Shown: positions 21,632-32,446 of the stretch, piece by piece
How the letters are laid out: every line of letters starts with the position of its first letter
How positions within the stretch are numbered: the first letter of the stretch is position 1
Origin: Stutzerimonas stutzeri SDM-LAC
Lineage (GTDB): Bacteria; Pseudomonadota; Gammaproteobacteria; Pseudomonadales; Pseudomonadaceae
Assembly: GCF_000235745.1 (NCBI RefSeq)
Contig: NZ_AGSX01000046.1
Coordinates: forward strand, 25,065 to 89,064
Reading direction: 5' to 3'
Length of the DNA stretch: 64,000 bases
The notes under the pieces: model-generated
What the model was told of the DNA's origin: nothing
Database searches by the model: none
Seen by the model: only the letters and a program-made list of their open reading frames with translations
Position numbers and translations under genes: made by a program

Positions 21632-22483
21632 ATGGCAAAAATAATCGGCATTATCGTGGTGATCGCCAGCGTCCTTGGCGGTTTCATTCTATCCGGCGGC
21701 CACGCTGCCGCGCTCATCCACCCGTTCGAGGTGATGATCATTGGTGGTGCCGCACTGGGTGGCTTCCTGCAGGCGAACCCCGGGAGCACGACCAAGATCG
21801 TGTTCAAGAAGTCGCTGCAGATGTTCAGCAACCGTTTCACTCACAAGTACTACCTGGAAGTGCTGGGGCTGCTCTACGAGATCCTCAACAAGAGCCGCCG
21901 TGAGGGCATGATGGCCGTCGAGGCCGACATCGAAGAGCCCGCAGCCAGTCCGATATTCAGCAAGTACCCGGCGATCCTGAAGGACGAGCGGATGACCGCC
22001 TTCGTCTGCGATTACCTGCGCATCATGTCCTCCGGCAACATGGCGCCGCACGAGCTGGAAGGGCTGTTCGACATGGAGCTCAACGGCCTCAAAGAAGAAC
22101 TCGAGCATCCGTCTCACGCTGTGGCGAAAATTGCCGACGGTTTGCCCGCGATGGGTATTGTGGCGGCGGTGCTGGGCATCGTCATCACCATGTCGGTGCT
22201 GGCGTCGGCTACCAACGCCGAAATCGGGGAGAAGGTCGGTACGGCGCTGGTCGGTACCTTCCTCGGCATCCTTGCCTCCTACGGCTTCTTCGGCCCGCTG
22301 TCGGCGGCGCTTGAGCACGATGCCAAGGAGGAGCTGAATCTGTATGAGAGCATCAAGGCGACACTCGTCGCCTCTGCTTCGGGTATGCCGCCGACGCTGG
22401 CCGTGGAATTCGGCCGCAAGGTGCTGCTGCCAGCACACCGTCCAAGCTTCGCCGAGCTTGAACAAGCAGTGCGTGGCAGCTAA
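21632..22483 (+). CDS. motA: flagellar motor stator protein MotA
   Basis: A 283-residue inner-membrane stator subunit. Four membrane segments are visible: about 2-20, 32-50, 168-190 and 200-222. The conserved prolines lie around GLPAMGIVAAVLG, and the cytoplasmic loop (about 55-165) has the charged residues that contact FliG. With MotB it forms the proton channel driving flagellar rotation. The motA/motB pair is co-directional with an 8-base gap. This is the MotAB pair as opposed to the MotCD pair, judged from synteny with rsgA and orn. Confidence 0.94.
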   Translation: MAKIIGIIVVIASVLGGFILSGGHAAALIHPFEVMIIGGAALGGFLQANPGSTTKIVFKKSLQMFSNRFTHKYYLEVLGLLYEILNKSRREGMMAVEADIEEPAASPIFSKYPAILKDERMTAFVCDYLRIMSSGNMAPHELEGLFDMELNGLKEELEHPSHAVAKIADGLPAMGIVAAVLGIVITMSVLASATNAEIGEKVGTALVGTFLGILASYGFFGPLSAALEHDAKEELNLYESIKATLVASASGMPPTLAVEFGRKVLLPAHRPSFAELEQAVRGS

Positions 22484-22491
22484 CCGCACTC

Positions 22492-23502
22492 ATGGACAAT
22501 ACCCAGCCAATCATCGTCAAGCGGATCAAGAAGGTCGCTGCAGGCCACCACGGTGGCGCCTGGAAGATTGCCTTCGCCGACTTTGCGACCGCCATGATGG
22601 CGTTCTTTCTCGTGATGTGGCTGATGTCCTCGGCCACGCCCGAACAGAAACGCGCCATTTCCGGTTACTTCCAGGACCCCATCGGTTTTACCGAGAGCGC
22701 GAGCCCGCACGTGATCGATCTCGGCGGTACGCCGACGCCATCGCCGGACCGCACCCTCAATGAAGAGGTTGATCCAGCGGTCCAGCAGAGCGAATCGAAG
22801 ATAGATGCCGATCAGGCGGAAACCTTCGCTGAACAGTTGGAGCGTGAACGTCTCGAGCTGCTGCTTCAGGAGTTGCAGAACAAGGTTGACGAGAACCCCG
22901 AGCTGACTCGCTTCAAGGACCAGATCCTGTTCGAGATCACCCAGGACGGCTTGCGCATCCAGATCATGGATGCGGCCAACCGGCCAATGTTTGCCCTGGG
23001 CAGCGCCCAGCTGCAGCCGTACTTCGAAGACATACTGCTGGCGATGGCCGACACCATTCGTGCGGTGCCGAACAAGATCAGCGTCAGCGGTCACACCGAT
23101 GCCAAGCCCTATTCAGGACGGGGCGAATTCGGCAACTGGGAGCTATCGGCCGGGCGCGCCAACGCGGCTCGGCGCACTCTGGTGGCCGGTGGCTATCCGG
23201 ACGAGCAGATTGCCCGGGTGGTGGGCTATGCCTCTTCGGCCTTGTTCGATCGGCAGGACCCGCTGAACCCCGTCAACCGCCGCATCGATATCCTGGTGCT
23301 GACCCGAAAAGCGCAGCGCGACATCGAAGGTGAGCAGTCGGATGCGACGGGCGAGAGTTCAATCTCAGAGCCGCCATCTGCAGAAGATGTATCGGCGCCC
23401 TCAGCTGCACCGCCCGACCCGCTGCAGCCACCACAGTTGCGCGAGCGGCTGAATATTTTCGAAGAGGGCGTGCTGCAATTCGACCAGCCTGCTGGTAACT
23501 GA
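22492..23502 (+). CDS. motB: flagellar motor stator protein MotB
   Basis: A 336-residue stator subunit with one membrane segment (about 28-48) carrying the proton-binding aspartate D30 in FADFATAMMAF. A plug/linker follows, then an OmpA-like peptidoglycan-binding domain (about 150-280) with SGHTDAKPY and the NRRIDILVL end. A Pro/Ser/Ala-rich tail of about 50 residues closes the protein. It anchors the stator to the cell wall. Confidence 0.95.
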   Translation: MDNTQPIIVKRIKKVAAGHHGGAWKIAFADFATAMMAFFLVMWLMSSATPEQKRAISGYFQDPIGFTESASPHVIDLGGTPTPSPDRTLNEEVDPAVQQSESKIDADQAETFAEQLERERLELLLQELQNKVDENPELTRFKDQILFEITQDGLRIQIMDAANRPMFALGSAQLQPYFEDILLAMADTIRAVPNKISVSGHTDAKPYSGRGEFGNWELSAGRANAARRTLVAGGYPDEQIARVVGYASSALFDRQDPLNPVNRRIDILVLTRKAQRDIEGEQSDATGESSISEPPSAEDVSAPSAAPPDPLQPPQLRERLNIFEEGVLQFDQPAGN

Positions 23503-23530
23503 GCTGGCAGTTCATCCTGCCATCAGCGCG

Positions 23531-24562
23531 TCAGTAGCCGGCTTCCGGCAGGCTGCTGATGATATGCCGGTAGCTGGCCATGCGTTGAGGCTGGATCTGT
23601 CCCTGCTCCAGTGCCTTGAGCAAGGCGCAGCCTGGCTCGCGGTCATGCTTGCAGTCGCGGAAGCGACAGTGACCCAGCAGCTCCTGAAACTCGATGAAGC
23701 CCGCCTCGACATCAGAACGGCTTACGTGGCCCAGGCCGAACTCACGGATACCCGGGGAGTCGATCAGCTCGCCACCGCCGGGGAAATGAAACAGCCGTGC
23801 GGTCGTGGTGGTGTGCGTGCCCTTGCCGGTCATTTCTGACAGCGCGCCCACACGGGTGTCGACACCGGGCAACAGGCTGTTGACCAGCGACGATTTGCCC
23901 ACCCCGGACTGGCCGACAAATACGCTGACGTGCCCGTCGAGACGCGCTTGCAGCGCTTCCATACCGGCGCCGTCATGGGCAGACACTTCCATCAGCGGGT
24001 AGCCCAGGGTGCGATAGACCGCCAGCAGAGCGTTGAGCGCGCCTTCGTTCTGCGCATCGATGAGGTCTGCCTTGTTCAGCAACAGTAGCGGCGTGATCCC
24101 GGCATGCTCGGCCGCAATCAGATAGCGGTCGATGAGGTTGGCATGGGGTTCCGGCAAAGGGGCGAAAACGATCACGATCAGATCGACGTTGGCAGCCACC
24201 GGTTTGAGCTGGCCGCGTGTGTCAGGTCGGCAGAGTTCGGATTGGCGCGGCAGTTGCGCGACGATGACGCCGATGCCCTGGTTGCCCGGACGCCAGACCA
24301 CTCGATCGCCGGTCACCAGCGCCGGCAGGTTTGCGCGAAGGTGGCAGCGGAACACCTGACCGCAGTGCTCGCCTTCCTGAGCCTCGACTTCGACCTGCAC
24401 GCCGAAGTGGGCAATGACCAGGCCGGTCTGTTCCGGGCCGAGATCGCCGCCCTCGAGTTCTTCCACCGCGCGTGATTCACGCCGCGCCGCGCGGCTGGCG
24501 CGTTCTTCCTGGATCTTCTCGATGCGCCAGCTTTGCCGGCGGTTGAGTTGGCGTTTGGCCAT
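23531..24562 (-). CDS. rsgA: ribosome small subunit-dependent GTPase RsgA
   Basis: A 343-residue circularly permuted GTPase that helps mature the 30S ribosomal subunit. The order OB fold, then G4 (LLLNKADL), G1 (GQSGVGKSS), and G3 (DSPGIREF) is the permuted order. The C-terminal zinc site has the Cys-x5-Cys-x-His-x5-Cys spacing in [16 protein letters not shown] used the ATG at 24562, which gives the family's MAKRxL start; the frame is open 18 codons further. It is convergent with motB. Confidence 0.95.
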   Translation of the reverse strand: MAKRQLNRRQSWRIEKIQEERASRAARRESRAVEELEGGDLGPEQTGLVIAHFGVQVEVEAQEGEHCGQVFRCHLRANLPALVTGDRVVWRPGNQGIGVIVAQLPRQSELCRPDTRGQLKPVAANVDLIVIVFAPLPEPHANLIDRYLIAAEHAGITPLLLLNKADLIDAQNEGALNALLAVYRTLGYPLMEVSAHDGAGMEALQARLDGHVSVFVGQSGVGKSSLVNSLLPGVDTRVGALSEMTGKGTHTTTTARLFHFPGGGELIDSPGIREFGLGHVSRSDVEAGFIEFQELLGHCRFRDCKHDREPGCALLKALEQGQIQPQRMASYRHIISSLPEAGY

Positions 24563-24689
24563 TGCGTGCGGTGCCCAGGTATTAAAGGAGGGTGAGTCTA
24601 ACATGCCGGTGAGCACGCGCTGCGGGCCTGTTTTTGCTGGGCTTGCGGCCGGTAGACTAGCCAGTCTCTACTGCTGGCGGTGAGCACCC

Positions 24690-26070
<1,381 letters not shown>

Positions 26071-26102
26071 GCGGCGATAACAGCGCTGCAAGCTGGAGCG
26101 TT

Positions 26103-26121
26103 GCGGGGGAAGATTTCCCGC
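26103..26121. terminator. small hairpin between convergent orn and SDR-like gene
   Basis: A bulged stem of about seven pairs (GC...GGGAA with TTCCCGC) with a three-base loop lies 33 bases after the orn stop and eight bases before the opposing stop. No strong T-run. Confidence 0.35.
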
Positions 26122-26129
26122 CTATGTGC

Positions 26130-26771
26130 CTATTTGCCCAGCCGCCTCAACTCGTCCGACTCGACCACTCGCGTACCTTCGGCTTCCTCCAGTGCCAGCC
26201 GCCAGAGCGCACGCGCCAGGATGCAGGCCGAGATCCCGCGGTATTTGCCTGGCAACAGATAGGAGAGCGGGGCGGTCAGGCGCTCGACCGGCCGCACCTC
26301 CATGCGTGGTCCGAGCAGCTGCGAAGGTCTCACGATGGTCAGCTGCGGCCAGCCCTGCGCGCGTAGCGCCTGCTCCATTTCACCTTTGACCCGACAGTAA
26401 AAGATCGAGCTGTCTGGGTCGGCGCCCAGCGAGCTGATGACCAACAGGTGCCGCGCGCCCAATTCCCGGGCGCGTTTGGCAAAGGCGACAACCAGATCAT
26501 GATCGATGGCTCGAAAGGCTTCCTGGCTTCCGGCTTCCTTCAGCGTACTGCCCAGGCAGCAGAACGCGGTGTCGATTTCGCCTGAAAGCTGCGCCAGCAG
26601 TGTCTGCAGCGGGCCAACCGGGTTCTCCAGCCGTGGATGCGCAGCCAACCGCTTGCGGCTGGGGGCGAGCACGCACTCCACTGTGGGTTCGTTGAGCAGG
26701 CGGTCGAGCAGGTGCTCGCCGGTGAGCCCGGTGGCGCCGGCAAGCAAAATACGCTGTGGCGTCAAATACAT
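26130..26771 (-). CDS. atypical SDR, NAD(P)-binding oxidoreductase
   Basis: A 213-residue Rossmann protein with the dinucleotide-binding [11 protein letters not shown] at about residues 12-22. It resembles the HTATIP2/NmrA-like atypical short-chain dehydrogenases. The usual catalytic YxxxK is represented by Tyr-Cys-Arg-Val-Lys, near residue 125, after SSLGAD. Substrate is unknown. It lies 20 bases after the C13 peptidase gene on the same strand, so the two may be co-transcribed. Confidence 0.75.
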   Translation of the reverse strand: MYLTPQRILLAGATGLTGEHLLDRLLNEPTVECVLAPSRKRLAAHPRLENPVGPLQTLLAQLSGEIDTAFCCLGSTLKEAGSQEAFRAIDHDLVVAFAKRARELGARHLLVISSLGADPDSSIFYCRVKGEMEQALRAQGWPQLTIVRPSQLLGPRMEVRPVERLTAPLSYLLPGKYRGISACILARALWRLALEEAEGTRVVESDELRRLGK

Positions 26772-26791
26772 GGTTTGGCTTCCTGTAACGA

Positions 26792-28471
26792 TCAGTCAGA
26801 TGGCGCCGGCTGCTGTTTGCTCAGCGCCCGCCAGTGTTCGACAACCTGCTCGGGTGCCCATATCTGCGGCTCCGAAGCTTGATAGTGGTCGGCTTGTTCC
26901 CGTTCGGCAACCCTCGCCTGTGCCAGCGTGAATGCCTGCACAATATCCGGCGTTGCCTGCAGGGCGTCGGTGAAGAGGGCGCGGCCGAAGTAGGTGAAGT
27001 CGCTCTCCTCGGAGCAGCCGAACGACACCCGGTCGGCACGAGCTGCGGTAATAACGAGCGTGTTCGGGCTTTTCAGGGGCTCGATAAAACCGCCGGAATA
27101 GCAGGCCGAGATGACTACGATCTTGTTGCGCTCGGCGAGTGGCTGCATCAGCGCTGCCAGGTCCGTGGCTGGCAGGTCTTCCAGGGCCAGTCGGGGCTGG
27201 GCCAGTACCAGCTGATGGTCGGCTGAGCCGTGACTGGTCAAATAGATGAAGATCAGGTCTTCCGGGCCGCTGCGCTCGGCCAGTCGCGCAACCGCGCGCG
27301 CGAGGTTTTCGCGCGTAGCCAGCGGCCGATCAGTAAGATGGTCGCGGTGGTTGACGAGGCTTATCTGGCCGCGTGCGGCGAAGCGTTCGGCCAAGAGGTT
27401 GTCGACGTAGCCGACCTCGCGCAGAAACACACTCTGCTGGCCATCGCCGGCAAGGGTCAGGCTATACAGCTCTGCAGCCGGAGTTGATGGCGGCACCGCA
27501 TCAAGGGCGTCCTTCAGCAACTGCCCTTGGCGCAGCAGGCCGATCTCCAGCGGGTCAGCGAGGGGCCTGCCTTGAGCATCCTCGCTGAGCCGCCCAGCCC
27601 GCCAGGTGCCACTCTTCTGAGTGCCGTCCGCGAGGAGAAGGGTGCCATTTCCGTTGAATTGGCCTTCCCGAAAGCGACCTTCGTACCGGTCACCGCCGGG
27701 CTGCTGCAGGTCACCTTCGCCGTGGTACTGCCAGCGTTTGAAATCCCCGCTGTAGTGCGTGCCGTCAATGCCAAGATATTCGCCTTTGCCGTTCAGCTCG
27801 CCATTCTGGAACATGCCTTTCCTGACATTGCCGGCCGCATCTTCGTAGCGGCCCTGGCCATGGAACAGGTCGTCCTGAAACTGGCCCAAGTAGTGCTCGC
27901 CGTCGTTACCGCGGTACAGGCCCTCGCCGCTGAGTAGGCCGTTGGTGAAGTTGCCGCTGAAGACACCGCTGGCGTCGGTGCGGGTGCCCTCGCCATCGGG
28001 CTGGCCGTGGGCAAACGTGCCTTCATAGCTGGTGCCGTCTGCCTCCTGCAGCTTGCCAGCGCCGTGGTAGAGCCCATCCTTGAATGCGCCTTCGTAGCTC
28101 AGGCCAGGCTCGCTGTAGCGGCCCGTGCCGTTGAGGCTTCCCAGCTCGAAATGCCCTTCATAGACGCCGCCGGTGGCGTAGCTGAAGCGACCCTGGCCAT
28201 CGAACAGTCCGTATTTGAAGCCGCCTTCGTAGCGATCGCCATTAGCGCCTTGCCAGAGGCCTTGGCCGTGCCACTGTCCGTCCGTGAATGAGCCGAGGTA
28301 ATAGCTGCCGTTGGGGTAGTCGATACGCCCTTCGCCCTGTAGCAGGCCATCGATGACCTCACCCCGGTAGCGGCCACCGTCGGGCAGCACGGCGTCGGCG
28401 GGCAGCAACGGCTCGCCATCGCCACACGCGGTCAGAAAACAGGCGAACAGAAGTGGAGCGAGGTGGCGCAT
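26792..28471 (-). CDS. MORN-repeat lipoprotein with C-terminal C13 (legumain-like) peptidase domain
   Basis: A 559-residue predicted lipoprotein: signal peptide 1-15, lipobox Leu-Thr-Ala-Cys, acylated Cys16. Residues 33 to about 300 form eleven to twelve MORN repeats of 22-23 residues (YEGxFxxGxxxGxGxxxxxxG pattern). Residues about 330-540 form a caspase-fold peptidase of the C13 type, with catalytic His414 in TSHGSADH and Cys457 in [13 protein letters not shown] repeats bind membranes or peptidoglycan-like partners in some systems; C13 enzymes cleave after Asn/Asp in eukaryotes. The start was set at 28471 because the lipoprotein signal begins there. Substrate and role are unknown. Confidence 0.82.
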   Translation of the reverse strand: MRHLAPLLFACFLTACGDGEPLLPADAVLPDGGRYRGEVIDGLLQGEGRIDYPNGSYYLGSFTDGQWHGQGLWQGANGDRYEGGFKYGLFDGQGRFSYATGGVYEGHFELGSLNGTGRYSEPGLSYEGAFKDGLYHGAGKLQEADGTSYEGTFAHGQPDGEGTRTDASGVFSGNFTNGLLSGEGLYRGNDGEHYLGQFQDDLFHGQGRYEDAAGNVRKGMFQNGELNGKGEYLGIDGTHYSGDFKRWQYHGEGDLQQPGGDRYEGRFREGQFNGNGTLLLADGTQKSGTWRAGRLSEDAQGRPLADPLEIGLLRQGQLLKDALDAVPPSTPAAELYSLTLAGDGQQSVFLREVGYVDNLLAERFAARGQISLVNHRDHLTDRPLATRENLARAVARLAERSGPEDLIFIYLTSHGSADHQLVLAQPRLALEDLPATDLAALMQPLAERNKIVVISACYSGGFIEPLKSPNTLVITAARADRVSFGCSEESDFTYFGRALFTDALQATPDIVQAFTLAQARVAEREQADHYQASEPQIWAPEQVVEHWRALSKQQPAPSD

Positions 28472-28542
28472 GCGGCTATCCAGAGGGGCGACGCCGCAGT
28501 ATGCCGCAAACTCAGTGGGCTGCGACAACTACGCCTGCCGGG

Positions 28543-28998
28543 TCAGACCACGCAGAGCGCCAGGGTCTCGGCAATGTAGGCGGGTTTTTCCACACCCTCG
28601 ATTTCCATCACGGCACGCGACTTGAGCAGCCACTGGCCGGGATTTTTCTCGTAGGCGTCGAGTAATGTCGCTGATACCCGAACCCGCGAGCCGACCCGGA
28701 CCGGCTGGATGAAGCGCAGGCTGTCGAGCCCGTAGTTGACGCCCATTTGGGTCCCTTCAGGACGAATCATCAGTTCATTCATCAGCATCGGCAACAGCGA
28801 CAGCGAGAGGAAACCGTGCGCGATGGTTCCGCCAAACGGGGTCTGCGCGGCTTTTTCCGGGTCGATGTGGATGAACTGGTGATCACCCGTGCAATCGGCG
28901 AATTGGTCGACCCGCTGCTGATCGACGGTGAACCATTCGGAGTGGCCTAGCTCTTTGCCAATGTAATCCTTGAGTTCTGCTACGGGTACTTGCGGCAT
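28543..28998 (-). CDS. MaoC-like (R)-enoyl-CoA hydratase
   Basis: A 151-residue single hot-dog domain protein. The hydratase-2 motif is DHQFIHID with the catalytic Asp and His (about residues 38-46), followed by GTIAHGFLSL. These enzymes hydrate trans-2-enoyl-CoA to (R)-3-hydroxyacyl-CoA, feeding polyhydroxyalkanoate synthesis or beta-oxidation side steps. It follows the direction of the C13 peptidase gene with a 71-base gap. Confidence 0.87.
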   Translation of the reverse strand: MPQVPVAELKDYIGKELGHSEWFTVDQQRVDQFADCTGDHQFIHIDPEKAAQTPFGGTIAHGFLSLSLLPMLMNELMIRPEGTQMGVNYGLDSLRFIQPVRVGSRVRVSATLLDAYEKNPGQWLLKSRAVMEIEGVEKPAYIAETLALCVV

Positions 28999-29148
28999 AT
29001 ATCCTCCGGCGTTTGTTGTTTTGTTCGGATGTGAAGCAACGCTAGATCAGCATGCAGTTGTTGCCGAATCAACCAAGCATGGTTCGTGCGAATGGCGCGC
29101 CATAGCTTGGATCGGCAGGTGTTGTGAGTGTCGTGGTGGCGAGAGGCT

Positions 29149-29154
29149 TATAAT
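29149..29154 (+). promoter_or_regulatory. -10 element of the lrgAB promoter
   Basis: A perfect TATAAT lies 27 bases before the LrgA-like start. No good -35 hexamer is at 16-18 bases; TTGTGA is 21 bases upstream. This suggests either activator dependence or a weak promoter. Confidence 0.4.
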
Positions 29155-29180
29155 CGCGCTCCTTTGCTCTGGAGGCTTCC

Positions 29181-29543
29181 ATGCTGCTACGCGGACTAAC
29201 CTGGCTGCTGTTGTTTCAACTGCTTGGCACTGCGCTCAACGTAATGGTGCTGCCGATGTTGCCGGGGCCGATCATCGGCTTGCTGTTGCTGTTCGTGGCG
29301 TTGTTAGCTCGCGGGCAAGCGAGTGAATCCTTGCAGGTCGCCGCGAGTAGTCTGTTGCGTTATCTACCCCTGTTGCTGGTGCCGCCCGCCGTGGGCGTGA
29401 TGGCCTACACCGAGGCGATTCTCAAGGACTTCTGGGCCATCGTCGGCGTGCTGGTGCTCTCGCTCGTGGGGTCGTTGGTGTTCACCGGCTGGCTGATGCA
29501 GACGTTGATTCGCCGTCAGCAACGCAAGGCAGGACGCGCATGA
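29181..29543 (+). CDS. lrgA: CidA/LrgA family holin-like membrane protein
   Basis: A 120-residue integral membrane protein with four hydrophobic segments, family CidA/LrgA (YohJ). Such proteins are holin-like and pair with an LrgB partner, affecting murein hydrolase export, autolysis or small-molecule transport. GGAGG is seven bases upstream of the ATG. The TGA stop overlaps the LrgB start (ATGA), a typical coupled pair. Confidence 0.88.
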   Translation: MLLRGLTWLLLFQLLGTALNVMVLPMLPGPIIGLLLLFVALLARGQASESLQVAASSLLRYLPLLLVPPAVGVMAYTEAILKDFWAIVGVLVLSLVGSLVFTGWLMQTLIRRQQRKAGRA

Positions 29544-30259
29544 TCGCCATGCAATGGCAGGCGGCCTGGGAGGCGGTCATTCATCATCCCTTGTTTGGCG
29601 TGGCCATCACCTTGGCGGCTTTCCAGTTGGCCTATGCGGCTTACGAAAAAACACGCTGGGTATTCTTGCAGCCAGTGCTGGTGTCGATGGTCGTGGTGGT
29701 CGGTACGCTTGTGCTTTGCGGTCTGAGCTATGAGGAGTACCGCGACAGCGCCCAGATGCTGACCGTGCTCCTCGGGCCAACTACGGTGGCGCTTGCCGTG
29801 CCGCTGTATCTGAATCTGCGACGAATTCGCGAATTGTTCGGGCCGATCATGCTCACCCTGCTCATCGCCGGCATCGGCGCCACGGCGCTGGGGATGGTTC
29901 TGGCCTGGGCATTTGGTGCCGACCAGATGATCCTGATGACCCTGGCGCCCAAGTCAGTTACCTCGCCAATCGCCATGCTGGTGGCCGAGCAGATCGGTGG
30001 CGTGGTGGCGCTGGCCGCCGTCTTCGTGATGATCACCGGCATCATCGGTGCGATCATCGGCCCGGAACTGTTGCGCAGGTTTGGCGTTCAGCATCCTGCC
30101 GCCCGAGGCATGGCGCTGGGTCTGACTGCACATGCGGTCGGCACCGCCCAGGCCTTGCAGGAAGGCGACGAGTGCGGCGCCTTTGCGGCGCTGGCCATGA
30201 GCCTGATGGGCGTGATGACCGCAGTGCTGCTGCCTTTGGCCGTGCTGATGCTGTCGTAA
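29540..30259 (+). CDS. lrgB: LrgB family membrane protein
   Basis: A 239-residue protein with about seven membrane segments, LrgB/CidB (YohK) family. Conserved features include LAPKSVTSPIA and the GxEFLRxxGxxxxxARG-like end of the family. In plants the fused homologue (PLGG1) transports glycolate and glycerate; in bacteria the pair affects autolysis. It partners with the preceding gene. Confidence 0.9.
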   Translation: MIAMQWQAAWEAVIHHPLFGVAITLAAFQLAYAAYEKTRWVFLQPVLVSMVVVVGTLVLCGLSYEEYRDSAQMLTVLLGPTTVALAVPLYLNLRRIRELFGPIMLTLLIAGIGATALGMVLAWAFGADQMILMTLAPKSVTSPIAMLVAEQIGGVVALAAVFVMITGIIGAIIGPELLRRFGVQHPAARGMALGLTAHAVGTAQALQEGDECGAFAALAMSLMGVMTAVLLPLAVLMLS

Positions 30260-30268
30260 GGAGTCTGA

Positions 30269-30859
30269 ATGAAGCTACCGTTGTTTCCGCTCGATACCGT
30301 GTTGTTTCCGGGGTGCACCCTCGATTTGCAGCTTTTTGAGGCGCGCTATCTGGATATGGTCAGCCGCTGTCTGAAGGCCGGGCACGGCTTCGGTGTGGTG
30401 CGTCTGATCGAGGGTAGCGAAGTGGGGTTGGCGCCGAGCGAATATGCCCTGACGGGTTGTGAAGCGCTGATCCGCGATTGGCAGCAGCGGCCTAACGGCC
30501 TGCTGGGGATTCGTGTCGAAGGCGGTCGTCGTTTCGATGTGCTCTCGGCCGAAGTGCAGCGTGATCAGCTGACCGTCGCCGAGGTTACCTGGCGCGACGA
30601 GGGGGATGATCCGCCCTTGGACGACGAGCATCTCGAACTGGCGATGTTGCTGGAGGCGCTCGGTCAGCATCCGCTGGTCGAGGCGCTGGGGATGGGCAGT
30701 GCCGCGCAGGGGCAGCGCTCGCTGGCGCATCAGCTGGCCTACCTGTTGCCGTTTCGGCCTGATCAGAAACTCGACCTGCTGCAACTGGATGATCCTGAAC
30801 AGCAATTACAGTCCATCCAGCGCTGGCTAGAGCAGTTGCAAGGGGATTCGCCCGAATAG
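30269..30859 (+). CDS. stand-alone Lon N-terminal (LON substrate-binding) domain protein
   Basis: A 196-residue protein starting with LPLFPLDTVLFPG, the N-terminal PUA-like fold of Lon protease, with no ATPase or protease domain. Bacterial stand-alone members are of unknown function. It follows lrgB by nine bases with GGAG at the right spacing. It may be an adaptor or a protein-binding module, but nothing in the sequence proves this. Confidence 0.85.
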   Translation: MKLPLFPLDTVLFPGCTLDLQLFEARYLDMVSRCLKAGHGFGVVRLIEGSEVGLAPSEYALTGCEALIRDWQQRPNGLLGIRVEGGRRFDVLSAEVQRDQLTVAEVTWRDEGDDPPLDDEHLELAMLLEALGQHPLVEALGMGSAAQGQRSLAHQLAYLLPFRPDQKLDLLQLDDPEQQLQSIQRWLEQLQGDSPE

Positions 30860-30881
30860 CAGCGGCACCCGGTCGTCAGTA

Positions 30882-32201
30882 TTACTGATAGCGATACAGC
30901 AGCATGGCGCCTGGCAACGCCCAGATCGCAAAGGCGCCGATCAGCCCCAGGGCGGCCGGCAGGATCAGCCACCATATTTTCGGCGACAGTGCCTGCATCG
31001 GCGCACGCCATTGCACAAGGGTCAGGCTGGCGGCGCAAACACTTGCCGCCAGCACCGCGCCCGCGATGACGTCGGTTGGCCAGTGTACGCCCAGGTAGAC
31101 GCGCGATAACGCAATTGCGGTGGCCGGTAATGCACCCAGCAGCACCCAGGCCAGGCGCATGCGCGGCGGCTGCCCGCGGCCGGCGAGAACGCCCAGGGTA
31201 AGAAAGAAGGCGAATGCAGCCGAGCTGTGACCGCTGGGGAAGCTGTAACTGTGCAGTGGCTCCAGCAGGATGTCCGGCCGGACCCGGCCGAAGGTCGCTT
31301 TCAGTGCGCCGTTGGCCAGCGCGGTGCCCAGCAGTGTGAGAATGGCGAAAGCGGCTGCACGTGCCTGTTTCGTAGCGAGCAGCAAGAGGCTCAGCAGCAC
31401 AGCGGCCCACAGCTGGGTGTGGAAATCTCCGGCTCGTGTGACCATGACCATGAAGCGATCGAATACCGGGCTGCGCTCGCCCTGAACGACCGTCATCAGC
31501 CCTTCATCGAATTCCACCAGATAGGGCCAGCCGATGAACAGTCCGATCAGAACGGCTGCGCTGAGACCAGCAGCAAGCGGAGTAACCCAGCGCATCTGAT
31601 GCAGGCTGCCATGCACTACGCCGCCGATAAGCAGCAGCAAAGCGGCAGTAACGAAGCCCGCTTCGCTCCAGAAACCCTCCGGTAATGGCAGCCGCACCGC
31701 CGCGCCCGCCGCCCAGCCGGGCAGCAGATAGGCCATCGACCAGCCTGCTGCGGCGATCAGGCTGACCAGCAGAAAGCGCCCGAACGGCATGTCGAGCATG
31801 CCGGCGGTTACCGGCAGCATGGGCCGTAGCGGGCCGATGAAACGTCCAACCAGTAGGCTGGCGATGCCGTAACGTTCGAAGTACACCTCGGCGCGGTTCA
31901 ACCATTCCGGATGGTCGCGAAGGCCGCGGATGCTGCGGATATTTTGGTGATAGCGGCGGCCCAGCCCGTACGAGAGCAGGTCGCCGAGCAAACCGCCGGC
32001 GTAGCCCAGCAGTAACGTCTCGCCGAGACTGAGCACGCCGCTACCGGCGACTACCGCGATGGCAAATACCAGCACCGTGCCGGGCATCAGCAAGCCGACA
32101 ATGGCGAGGCATTCGAGGCAGGCGACGACAAACAGGCTAAGGCCAAGCCACTGAGGGTTTTCAGCCAGCCAACTGGAGAGTGCGGTGAGCCATTCCGGCA
32201 T
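30882..32201 (-). CDS. bifunctional DedA family / PAP2 phosphatase membrane protein
   Basis: A 439-residue fusion. The N-terminal half (about 1-200) is a DedA/SNARE-associated domain (E-x-GLLMPGT and GRFIGPLRP motifs), a family implicated in lipid-carrier flipping. The C-terminal half (about 215-420) is a PAP2 domain with the three phosphatase motifs: KATFGRVRP, PSGHSSA and SRVYLGVHWPTD. A natural role would be to recycle undecaprenyl pyrophosphate/phosphate. It is convergent with the Lon-N gene and divergent from proA. Confidence 0.88.
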   Translation of the reverse strand: MPEWLTALSSWLAENPQWLGLSLFVVACLECLAIVGLLMPGTVLVFAIAVVAGSGVLSLGETLLLGYAGGLLGDLLSYGLGRRYHQNIRSIRGLRDHPEWLNRAEVYFERYGIASLLVGRFIGPLRPMLPVTAGMLDMPFGRFLLVSLIAAAGWSMAYLLPGWAAGAAVRLPLPEGFWSEAGFVTAALLLLIGGVVHGSLHQMRWVTPLAAGLSAAVLIGLFIGWPYLVEFDEGLMTVVQGERSPVFDRFMVMVTRAGDFHTQLWAAVLLSLLLLATKQARAAAFAILTLLGTALANGALKATFGRVRPDILLEPLHSYSFPSGHSSAAFAFFLTLGVLAGRGQPPRMRLAWVLLGALPATAIALSRVYLGVHWPTDVIAGAVLAASVCAASLTLVQWRAPMQALSPKIWWLILPAALGLIGAFAIWALPGAMLLYRYQ

Positions 32202-32406
32202 GGGTCTTTTTTCCTTGGTTCGAGACGCTTCGACCCGGCATCCGACGCGCGGGTTTCAACGTCTGGTCATGATAGCGCTGGCGATAGCCTCGGATACTTG
32301 CGGCGCAAGCGGCAGATCTCGACCCGTTGGATGAGCGGTGTCGCGTGCAGTCAGGGGCTTTGCAGCCATTCGCCCGGCGCCGCTGTGCGTGAGGCGCGCG
32401 GGTGGC

Positions 32407-32412
32407 TATAAT
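32407..32412 (+). promoter_or_regulatory. -10 element upstream of proA
   Basis: A perfect TATAAT lies 35 bases before the proA start. The sequence 17 bases upstream (TGTGCG) is only a poor -35, so a transcription start near 32419 is plausible but unproven. Confidence 0.4.
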
Positions 32413-32446
32413 CAGCCGCTTTCCCTTCAGTCAGGCCAGCCAGACC

